From Sabulicella rubraurantiaca (GTDB lineage Bacteria > Pseudomonadota > Alphaproteobacteria > Acetobacterales > Acetobacteraceae): a stretch of 64,000 bases of DNA. The notes beneath the pieces were generated by a model that was given only the letters and a program-made list of their open reading frames with translations, did no database searches and was not told the origin of the DNA. The position numbers were made by a program, and so were the translations under genes. The stretch covers positions 186,001-250,000 of the forward strand of contig NZ_JAFEUU010000005.1 in NCBI RefSeq assembly GCF_017355885.1, in the 5' to 3' direction. Numbering within the stretch: the first letter of the stretch is position 1; each line of letters starts with the position of its first letter. Below are positions 9,541-17,110 of this stretch, piece by piece.

Positions 9541-12354
9541 ATGGAAGCAGTCCTGGAAGCCCTGCGCCGGCGCATCGAAGCCGTGCCTGCCGAGACCGGA
9601 CAGCGCCGGGATGGGATGCCGCCCTTCGAGCTTCGCTTCGCCCTGGAGGGGCGGAACACGCCTCCCACGCCGGAGGCTGTCGCGGAGGTGCTGGGCTCCC
9701 GGCACTTCGTGCTCCAGCCACTTTTCCCTGCTGGGGGAGACGGCCTGGACCGGTTCGCGCTTCTCGCCTTTCCAGGCGTGGACCGTCGTACCATGCCGCG
9801 CCAGGCCTTGTTCGAGATCGGCTACGCGCTGTGCGACGCGCTCGACCTCATCTCCGCCGAGCCAGACCTCGACTCCGACCATGCGGCCGAGCCCGAGGCG
9901 CCGCCGGCGGGACCGCAGACGGAGGGTATGGAGCTCGCCTTCTGGTGCTGGGTCAACAAGCCGGCGCCGGCTGACCGTGAATGGGCGCTGCGCCGCATGG
10001 GGGTGCACGAGGCGTGGCAGATCGCGCCGGGGCGCGGGCAGGGCGTGCTGATAGCGCAGCCCGACACGGGCGTCGCAGCTCATGCCGAACTCGACGCCGC
10101 GCCTATCCGACTCGACCTGTCCGTGGACGTGGTGGATGGCGAGGGCGAGGCCATTGATCCGCTTCTTGCCTCGCAGGGGAATCCGGGCCACGGCACCGGC
10201 ACGGCCAGCGTGATGATCAGCGGCCCGGGCGGCGAGGTGCATGGCTCGGCGCCCGGCGCGGAGCTCGTGCCGATCCGCTGCATCGAGAGCGTGATCATCG
10301 TGGATGGGACTCCGGTCGCGCGCGCCCTCGGCCATGCGCTACGCATCGGCGCGCAGGTGGTTTCCATGAGCCTGGGCGGCCTGCCCAGCCGCGCCGTCTC
10401 GGCCGCAATCCGCGCGCTGGTGGAGGATGGGTGCATCGTGCTCGCCGCCGCCGGCAATTGCGTCGGCGAGGTGGTGTATCCGGCGCGATACCCACATTGC
10501 ATCGCCGTGGCGGGAACCGATTCCGAGGACCGGCCCTGGCGTGGTTCCTCGCGCGGCTCCGCGGTGGACATCGCCGCGCCCGGGGAGTTGGTGTGGCGCG
10601 CCCTGCGCCGTGCCCCCGATGACCCGTCCACCCATGAGGTGACGGGCGGACAGGGCACGTCCTTCGCGACAGCGCTCTCGGCCGGGGTGGTGGCGCTGTG
10701 GCTTTCGCATCACGGGCGCGATGTGCTGCTGGCCGAGGCGCGGAGGCGTGGCGTCTCTCTCCAGGCGCTGTGCCGCGCCGCCATGCAGGCCACCGCCCAC
10801 GCGCCGCCCGGTTGGGACACAGGCTCCTACGGCCCTGGCATCCTGCGTGCGGACCGGCTGCTGCAATTGGCCCCGCGCGACATCCCGGCAGCCGTCGAGG
10901 CGCCCGAGGAGACCGAGGAGGAGGGCGAGGAGCGCGTGCTGCGCGCGATGACCGAGGCGGCGCCGGGCCTCGACATGCGGCGTTATGGGCTGGAGGCGGC
11001 GAAGCTGCGCCTGGACGCGGCGCGGCTGGCGGCGCGGCCGGGCCCTATGCTCGAGGCGGCGGCCGCACCATCGCCGACCTTGGCGCGCGCCCTGGCCGCG
11101 GCGGAAGGCCGGGTCGAGACGGAATCCCTCGTGGCGCCGGCGTTGGCTGCCCCGCCGCCTCCGGCTCCGCCCGAACGTGGCAAGTCGGCGGCAGCCTATC
11201 TGCGCGTCCTGGGCGGGTCGCTGGCCGGGCGCTCGCTGGAAAGCCCCGCCGCAGCCGTGGACACAGTGCGGCCGGAGGCGGCGCGGCTGGTGCGGTCGCT
11301 GGAGAAGCGCTTCGAGGCCACGGACCGGAACCGCGACGAAGCCCCCGACGGGGAAACCCAGCGCCTGCGCGCGACGGTGCTGGGCGATGCGGAGCGTGTG
11401 CTCTCCGTGGCGCTGCGCGACCCAGACCGGACGCCGATGGACCGTCGTGCCCTGGTCGCGCTGGAAGCGCTGGTGCGGCTGAAGGGACGGCCCTCGCTCA
11501 TTGTGCAGAACGACGCCTTCGACCCGGAGGACCCCGAACTCGACGACAACTGGGTGGAGTTCCTCGCACTGGCCGGGGAACGCATCACGAATTTGATCCG
11601 CGCCACCGGGCGAGTGGAGTTGGATGGGTACAACATGGGCACCGGCTTTGTCGTCGCACCTGGCCTGCTCATGACCAATCGCCACGTGCTGGAGGTGATC
11701 GCCGCCGATCCGACGGGTCGCGACGGATGGGGCTTCCGCGGGGCGGCGGAGGTGGATTTCTCCGCCGAATGGGGCGCGCAGGCCCGACGCGCGTTCCGGA
11801 TCACCGGCGTGCGCTTCGTTGGCCCAGACCCGATCGGCGGGCAGGTGAACCTCCGCAAGCTGGACCTTGCGCTGCTGGAGGTGGAGGAGCGCAACGCGGC
11901 GGGGCAGGCTCTTCCCACGCCGGTCGCGCTGGTCGGCAACGCGTCGGCAGGGGGCGGGCGGCATGACCTCGCGCTGGTGGGACATCCCGGCCGGCCCAGC
12001 GCCCTGCCGCGCCAGGAGGATGGCCGGGTGGACCCGGAGGTGGTGGCCTCGCTCGAGCGCATCTTCCGCTTTCGCTACAACGTGAAGCGGCTGGCGCTGG
12101 GGCAGGTGGACCGCCGGCACGGCACGCTGGCCGGCGACGCGCAGCCGCCCTGGGCCTTCGGCCACGACGCCACGACGCTGGGCGGCAATAGCGGTTCGGC
12201 CCTGGCACTGCAGGGCGATGACGGGGTAGGCGGCATGCCGGTGCTGGGGCTGCACATGGGCGGGCAGTGGATGGAGCAGAACTACGCCCACCTCCTGGCC
12301 GCCGTGCCGGCGCTGCGCGACCCTGGGCTTCCCCTGTCCTGGGTGAATGCCTGA
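9541..12354 (+). CDS. Subtilisin-family (S8) protease fused to a trypsin-like serine protease
   Basis: A 937-residue protein with two complete serine-protease catalytic sets. The subtilisin domain spans about 150-400: Asp175 in IAQPDTG, His217 in GHGTGT, oxyanion Asn306 in AAAGN and Ser374 in GTSFATA. A helical, alanine/arginine-rich linker (about 430-680) follows. The trypsin-like domain at about 690-937 has His715 in MTNRHV, Asp775 in KLDLALL and Ser884 in GGNSGS. The N-terminal 130 residues are unassigned. There is no signal peptide, so it is probably cytoplasmic, unlike most secreted subtilisins. It begins with a GAGGAGA ribosome site. Its stop overlaps the start of the next trypsin gene (TGATG). 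Two proteases in one chain, divergent from a CHAT protease, suggest a proteolytic cascade. Confidence 0.9.
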   Translation: MEAVLEALRRRIEAVPAETGQRRDGMPPFELRFALEGRNTPPTPEAVAEVLGSRHFVLQPLFPAGGDGLDRFALLAFPGVDRRTMPRQALFEIGYALCDALDLISAEPDLDSDHAAEPEAPPAGPQTEGMELAFWCWVNKPAPADREWALRRMGVHEAWQIAPGRGQGVLIAQPDTGVAAHAELDAAPIRLDLSVDVVDGEGEAIDPLLASQGNPGHGTGTASVMISGPGGEVHGSAPGAELVPIRCIESVIIVDGTPVARALGHALRIGAQVVSMSLGGLPSRAVSAAIRALVEDGCIVLAAAGNCVGEVVYPARYPHCIAVAGTDSEDRPWRGSSRGSAVDIAAPGELVWRALRRAPDDPSTHEVTGGQGTSFATALSAGVVALWLSHHGRDVLLAEARRRGVSLQALCRAAMQATAHAPPGWDTGSYGPGILRADRLLQLAPRDIPAAVEAPEETEEEGEERVLRAMTEAAPGLDMRRYGLEAAKLRLDAARLAARPGPMLEAAAAPSPTLARALAAAEGRVETESLVAPALAAPPPPAPPERGKSAAAYLRVLGGSLAGRSLESPAAAVDTVRPEAARLVRSLEKRFEATDRNRDEAPDGETQRLRATVLGDAERVLSVALRDPDRTPMDRRALVALEALVRLKGRPSLIVQNDAFDPEDPELDDNWVEFLALAGERITNLIRATGRVELDGYNMGTGFVVAPGLLMTNRHVLEVIAADPTGRDGWGFRGAAEVDFSAEWGAQARRAFRITGVRFVGPDPIGGQVNLRKLDLALLEVEERNAAGQALPTPVALVGNASAGGGRHDLALVGHPGRPSALPRQEDGRVDPEVVASLERIFRFRYNVKRLALGQVDRRHGTLAGDAQPPWAFGHDATTLGGNSGSALALQGDDGVGGMPVLGLHMGGQWMEQNYAHLLAAVPALRDPGLPLSWVNA

Positions 12355-13472
12355 TGCCGTTGCGCCTGGACGATGCGCAGCGTCCGATGGTGCTGGACGC
12401 GCTGAAGACCGTGGGCGACGCGCGGGCTTTGGCCGATGCGGTATGGCTGCGCACCGGGCTCCGCCTCGACGACGAGATGGAACTGGCGGGCGGACGCAAT
12501 CGCGTCTTCACCGAGGCGATCCAGATCGCTGAGTCGCAGGGTTGGCTGGAGGGGATGCTGCGCGCGGCGATGGCGCGCGCCCCGCAATCTGTCCCGCTGC
12601 GCAATGCAGCAGAGGCGCTGGGCCTGGTGCCCCTGCGCACCGATGCCGCAATCCCTGATCGTCCGGTGGCGGCCGACGACGCGGCCTTGCAGGCGCTGAT
12701 CGCGCGGCGGCGCCCACCCATGCTGATGGCCCGCTTCGCCGAGCGCCTCCAGGCCGTCTCGCGCGCGGTGTGCTGGATCGGGATGCGCGATGGCGGCGGC
12801 GACCCCAATCCGCAATGGGGCTCCGGCTTCCTTGTCGCGCCCGACCTGATCCTGACCAACCAGCATGTCGTGGCGCCGCTGCTGAATGCACAAGCCGAGC
12901 CGGGCGCGGTGCTGTGCCGCTTCGACCGGCTTTCGGTGGGGGCGCCGGAGGGGGAGGCGGTGGGGCTGGCCGAGAGCTGGAAGTTGGCCGTGTCGCCGCC
13001 CGCGCCCTCCGACGCGACGCATGGTGCCCGCGAAGCCGAGGCCGACGAGCTGGATTTCGCCCTGGTGCGGCTCGAGCGGCCTCTGACCCGTCCGGCGCTG
13101 CAAGTCGCGGCGGAGCCCGCGCCGCTGGTCGCGGAGGATTTCGTCTTCGTGGTGCAGCATCCGGCCGAGACCCTCGACGTGGAGGAGGGTGCGCAGCGCA
13201 TCGCCGTGGGCCGTGTCCTGGGCTTCGAGGCCGAGGCGCTGCGGGTGCGGCACGACGCCTCGGCCACGCCGGGCTCCTCCGGATCGCCGGCCCTGACCGC
13301 TGATCTGCAACCCGCCGCCATCCACCAGGGCACGCAGCCGCTGCGCGCCGCGGATGGCAGCCTCGTGGCGCGGGTGCGCGGCTACAACCGCGCCATCCCG
13401 CTGCGTCCCGTCCTGAAGCGGCTGCGCGAGAGCGGCGCGCCGGCCTTCTGGGGTGCGGGCGGTTCCGGCTAG
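12354..13472 (+). CDS. Trypsin-like protease with N-terminal effector-associated domain (EAD1-like)
   Basis: A 372-residue protein whose ATG at 12354 overlaps the previous stop. Residues 1-90 (beginning MPLRLDDAQRPMVLDALKT) resemble effector-associated domain 1, a small helical death-domain-like adaptor found on peptidases and other effectors of bacterial conflict systems; this assignment is from pattern and needs a profile search. The trypsin domain has His171 in LTNQHVV, Asp234 in ELDFALV and Ser309 in PGSSGSP. No signal peptide is seen. It forms a two-gene operon with the subtilisin/trypsin fusion. Its stop codon shares CTAG with the convergent amidohydrolase gene. Confidence 0.85.
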   Translation: MPLRLDDAQRPMVLDALKTVGDARALADAVWLRTGLRLDDEMELAGGRNRVFTEAIQIAESQGWLEGMLRAAMARAPQSVPLRNAAEALGLVPLRTDAAIPDRPVAADDAALQALIARRRPPMLMARFAERLQAVSRAVCWIGMRDGGGDPNPQWGSGFLVAPDLILTNQHVVAPLLNAQAEPGAVLCRFDRLSVGAPEGEAVGLAESWKLAVSPPAPSDATHGAREAEADELDFALVRLERPLTRPALQVAAEPAPLVAEDFVFVVQHPAETLDVEEGAQRIAVGRVLGFEAEALRVRHDASATPGSSGSPALTADLQPAAIHQGTQPLRAADGSLVARVRGYNRAIPLRPVLKRLRESGAPAFWGAGGSG

Positions 13473-14551
13473 ACCGGCTCGGGTAGATCCTCGCAGCCAG
13501 GCGCGTCGCGCAGGCGGTAGACGCGTGTGGCAGTGCCGGAGAACAGGGCAGTGCGCTCCCAGGTGCTGACCCGCTCAGTGAGGCGCTTGAAGGCGTTCCA
13601 CAGCACGCCATAGCTGCACATCCCCTTGTCCACGGGGAAATTGCTTTCGAACATGCAGCGGGATGCGCCGAACGCGTCGATCAGAGTGTGGATGACGGGA
13701 CGCCACGCCTCCGCCAGTGCCGCCGAGCGCGGTGGCTGGTCATGGAGATGGAAGTCGTGGCCGCCCACCTCCATCGCGAGGCCGCCCAGCTTCATCACCG
13801 TGTTTGGCAACTCGGCCAGCGCCAGGACCTCGCATCGCCATTCCTCGAAGCCTTCAGCGGGGCGCCCCGCGAAGGGACCGACGCCCAGCGGGCCACCGCA
13901 GTGATTCACCACCACGGTCAGTTCCGGCACAGTGCGCGCGACGGCGAGGACATACGGCAACTGCGTCTGGTAGGCCCAGACATCGAGAACGAGGCCCTGG
14001 GCCGCGAGGCGTCGCGCGCCCTCGATGAAGCGCGGATCCTCAAGCGGTCCCGGTGGCGGCGAAAGGAGGTTGGAACGCACCTCCGGCGAGGGGTGCCAGG
14101 CGGTGCGGTTGCGCACGCCGCGGAACCGCACCCCGCCTGCGGCCCGATGTGCCTCCAGCAGCGGCGTGACTCGATCGCCCAGGGTCAGGTCCACAAAGCC
14201 GACAATGCCGGCGCAGGCCCGCACGGGACCATAGGTGCCGCTGGCGCTCGCCGCCGCGACGCCGTTCACGAACTCCGTCTCGCCGAGGGAGCGTTCCTCC
14301 TCCGCACCCGAGACGCGATACATGGCGCCGCACTGCACGAAGACGGTCGCGCGCACGTCATGGCCCGACGCCGCGTCGCGCAGGAGGTCGTCGAGCAGGT
14401 AGCGCTCGCCCTCGCGGTCCCAGAGATGATGATGCGGGTCCACGATGGGCAGGGAGGGATCGATTGCGTCTTCCTGAACCTGCGCAAGCCATTCCTCGCG
14501 CACCGCGATCTGGCGCGAGGGGGTGAAGGGGGACTTGGGGGCGGGCGTCAT
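13469..14551 (-). CDS. Amidohydrolase family 2 (TIM-barrel metal-dependent hydrolase)
   Basis: A 360-residue predicted hydrolase. The N-terminal metal motif is PIVDPHHHLWD, and later there are VVNHCGGP and MFESNFPVDK motifs typical of the amidohydrolase_2 superfamily (lactonases, 4-sulfomuconolactonase-like and decarboxylase-like enzymes). ATG 14551 was chosen over an upstream in-frame ATG (14593), because homologues begin close to the metal-binding strand; the ribosome site is weak. Substrate cannot be told. It stands alone, convergent with the protease operon (shared CTAG stop) and divergent from ycjX. Confidence 0.85.
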   Translation of the reverse strand: MTPAPKSPFTPSRQIAVREEWLAQVQEDAIDPSLPIVDPHHHLWDREGERYLLDDLLRDAASGHDVRATVFVQCGAMYRVSGAEEERSLGETEFVNGVAAASASGTYGPVRACAGIVGFVDLTLGDRVTPLLEAHRAAGGVRFRGVRNRTAWHPSPEVRSNLLSPPPGPLEDPRFIEGARRLAAQGLVLDVWAYQTQLPYVLAVARTVPELTVVVNHCGGPLGVGPFAGRPAEGFEEWRCEVLALAELPNTVMKLGGLAMEVGGHDFHLHDQPPRSAALAEAWRPVIHTLIDAFGASRCMFESNFPVDKGMCSYGVLWNAFKRLTERVSTWERTALFSGTATRVYRLRDAPGCEDLPEPV

Positions 14552-14679
14552 GGGCGGAGGATCCCGCCGGCGCGGGCGGCACGCAAGCAGCATCTGCCTG
14601 TGGCATTCGCGAGGACCAGCTTGTCCCAGCGCCGGCGGGACGTTGCCGGGGGAGGAATGCCCGCCTACGCTCCCGCCGG

Positions 14680-16107
14680 ATGGCGAAAGACCTCCGCATC
14701 TGCGTCACCGGGCTGTCCCGCGCGGGAAAGACGGCCTTCATCACAGCGCTGGTGGATGCGCTGTTCCAGGCCGTCCATCGGCCGCAGTCCTTCGCGGCCT
14801 GGCGTGCGGCAGCGGAGGGGCGGCTGCACAGCGCGCGGCTCCTCCCGCCTTCCGGCGCGCTCGGCGCGATGGAGCAGTTCCCCTATCATGAGAACGCGGA
14901 GCGGCTGCGCGACGACCCGCCGCGCTGGCCGGACGCGACGGAGAAGCCCCGCGCCATCACGGTGCAACTGACCGTGGTGGCCGCGCGATCTTGGGCGGCG
15001 CGGCAGGCGGCGCGGGTGATGGGGCAGGGGGCGCGGACGTCGCTTTCCTCCGTCAACGTCACCATTCTCGACTATCCGGGCGAATGGGTGCTGGACGTGC
15101 CGCTGCTGCGCATGTCCTTCGAGCAGTGGTCGGCCGCGACCCTCGCCGCGATGGACACGGAACCGCGGCGCTCCGTGGCGCAAGGCTTCCTCGAGGCGCT
15201 GGACCGCGTGGACCCCGCCGCGCCCTATGACGATCCGCGTGCCAAGGCGGCGCACGAGGCTTATGTCGCCTTTCTGGAAGCCTGCCGCTCACAGCTTCAC
15301 CTGTCGCTGTTGCAGCCAGGGCTTTTCCTGCGGCCGGAGCAGGTGGGCGGTCGCGCCGGCCTGCTGCGGCAGGAGGCATTCCGTTTCTTTCCGCTGCGTC
15401 CCGCCGGGCACGCGGCCGCGAAGGGATCCTTCGCGCAGGTGCTGACGCAGCGCTTCGATACCTTCAAGCGCAACTCAGTCCAGGCCTTCTTCTCCAGCCT
15501 GCGCGGCCCGACAGGGACGCGGCAGGTGGTTCTATTCGACCTGCTCTCCTCGCTGTCGGATGGCGAGCATGCCTACAACGACGCCCGCGCCGCGCTGGCG
15601 CAGATCGCGGAGGTGCTGACGCCGGGGCGGGGCTGGTGGGAATGGCTGCTCGGCCGGCCGGCGCAGAAGGTGCTCTATGCCGTCACCAAGGCGGATCATG
15701 TCCACTCCTCCTTCTGGCCCAACCTCGAGACCCATCTCGGCGACGTGCTGCGGGAGTTGCAGGCGGCGCAGGCCAGCGGCGTGGCGAGCTTCGAGGCGCG
15801 AATGCTGCCGCTGGCTTCCATCGCCTGCACGCGGGACGCCGAGGACCCGAACGGGCGCGAGGCGGTGCGCGGCAATATCCGCGACCAGGAGACTGGGCAG
15901 GTGCGACGCGACCAGGTGCTGGCCTATCCCGCGCCGCCGCCGCGCCGGCCGACGCGCCAGCAATGGGAGGCGCTGCGGCGCGCGGGGGTGACGGGATTCC
16001 GCTTCCCTGAATTCGTGCTCGATCCCCGCATGCTGGAGGACCGGCACGACCTGCCCCACATTCACCTGGACGAGGCGATCGAGTTCCTGCTGGGTGACCA
16101 TGTCTGA
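14680..16107 (+). CDS. ycjX: YcjX-family stress-associated GTPase-like protein (DUF463)
   Basis: A 475-residue protein with a P-loop at the N-terminus (GLSRAGKT, Lys17) and the long conserved YcjX family body: LLPPSG, FPYHENAERL, ITVQLTVVA, ILDYPGEWVLDVPL. YcjX proteins are P-loop NTPases linked to envelope or heat-shock stress (phage-shock-type regulon in enterobacteria); their biochemical role is not settled. The stop overlaps the start of the YcjF-like gene by eight bases, the standard partner, so the two are co-translated. Confidence 0.9.
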   Translation: MAKDLRICVTGLSRAGKTAFITALVDALFQAVHRPQSFAAWRAAAEGRLHSARLLPPSGALGAMEQFPYHENAERLRDDPPRWPDATEKPRAITVQLTVVAARSWAARQAARVMGQGARTSLSSVNVTILDYPGEWVLDVPLLRMSFEQWSAATLAAMDTEPRRSVAQGFLEALDRVDPAAPYDDPRAKAAHEAYVAFLEACRSQLHLSLLQPGLFLRPEQVGGRAGLLRQEAFRFFPLRPAGHAAAKGSFAQVLTQRFDTFKRNSVQAFFSSLRGPTGTRQVVLFDLLSSLSDGEHAYNDARAALAQIAEVLTPGRGWWEWLLGRPAQKVLYAVTKADHVHSSFWPNLETHLGDVLRELQAAQASGVASFEARMLPLASIACTRDAEDPNGREAVRGNIRDQETGQVRRDQVLAYPAPPPRRPTRQQWEALRRAGVTGFRFPEFVLDPRMLEDRHDLPHIHLDEAIEFLLGDHV

Positions 16108-17107
16108 CCACCGCGACCCGCCGCTCTTCCGGCCGAGCCTGACGACCGGCGCCCCGCTACCGGATGCGCCAGCGGGCGACAGGGATCCGGACCTCTTCGC
16201 GCCGGAGATCAGCCAAGGCGCCCCCGAGATGCCGCCGCGCTTGGAAGAGGCGTCGGAGCCGCTGCCCAGCGTCCCGCAAGCCCCGCGAAGCCGCGCTGCG
16301 TGGGTGCTGGCGGTGGGCACCGCCGGCCTCGTGCTCGTGTGGCTGGTGGATTGGTTATGGGCGCTTTCGGCGCAGATGCCGGTGCTGGGCGTTGTGGGAT
16401 GGGCGGCCTTCGCAGTTTTCGTGCTGGGCGCGGGCGGCCTCGCCTGGCGCGAGTGGCGGGCGCTAAAACTGCTCGAGCAGGCAGAGGCGCTGCGCCGCCG
16501 CATCGCCGCGGCCACGACGGCGGAAACGGCGACGCATCTGCTGGCACCGCTGGGACGCGACCTCCTGTCGCGCGGCGTGGCGGCGCCGCGCCTGCTGGAC
16601 GGCTGGAACCGCGCAATCCCCGCCGCCCGCACCGCGTCCGAGGTGGTGCGCGCCTTCGAGGCCGGCCCGCTTTCCGCCGCCGATGCGCGGGCCGAGGCGG
16701 CGGTCGCGCGCGCCGCCGTCACGGCAGGCGGCTTCGTCGCGCTCAGCGGCAATCCGGTAGCGGACATGATCGGCTTCGCGGTCCGGACCATCATGCTGAT
16801 GCGCGAGGTGATGGTGATCTACGGGCTGCGCCCGGGCCGTGTCGCAGAGTTTCGCCTGCTCCGTCGCCTGCTGGTGGAGGGCGCGGTGGTGGGCGCCGCC
16901 GACCTCGCTGGGGATGCGGTGGCCAGCGCGGCGGGGCAGGTGACGGGGCTGGTCGCGGGATCGGCGGCGCAGGGTGCGCTCGCCGCCTATCGCGTCGCGC
17001 GGATTGGCGCGCTGGTGATGGCGGGGTGCCGCCCCGTCCCGTTCGGCCCGGGCAAGGCACCCTCGGTCGCCCGCATCCTGGCCCGGAGCGGCGCGGCGCC
17101 GAAATAG
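16100..17107 (+). CDS. ycjF: YcjF-like inner-membrane protein (DUF697)
   Basis: A 335-residue protein. A proline-rich acidic cytoplasmic N-terminus (~65 residues) is followed by two adjacent transmembrane helices (about 70-93 and 97-119). The DUF697 domain in the C-terminal half includes DMIGFAVRTIMLMREVMVIYGLRPG and an alanine/glycine-rich hydrophobic end. ATG 16100 is used; a GTG two codons earlier (16094) is also possible. Overlap with ycjX is the conserved arrangement of this pair and implies a membrane-bound complex. Confidence 0.87.
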   Translation: MSDHRDPPLFRPSLTTGAPLPDAPAGDRDPDLFAPEISQGAPEMPPRLEEASEPLPSVPQAPRSRAAWVLAVGTAGLVLVWLVDWLWALSAQMPVLGVVGWAAFAVFVLGAGGLAWREWRALKLLEQAEALRRRIAAATTAETATHLLAPLGRDLLSRGVAAPRLLDGWNRAIPAARTASEVVRAFEAGPLSAADARAEAAVARAAVTAGGFVALSGNPVADMIGFAVRTIMLMREVMVIYGLRPGRVAEFRLLRRLLVEGAVVGAADLAGDAVASAAGQVTGLVAGSAAQGALAAYRVARIGALVMAGCRPVPFGPGKAPSVARILARSGAAPK

Positions 17108-17110
17108 GGC

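Noticed and set aside
10339-12291. 650-residue leftward reading frame opposite the subtilisin/trypsin gene
   Set aside because: Shadow of high-GC coding DNA; low-complexity His/Arg/Gln-rich translation without family motifs.
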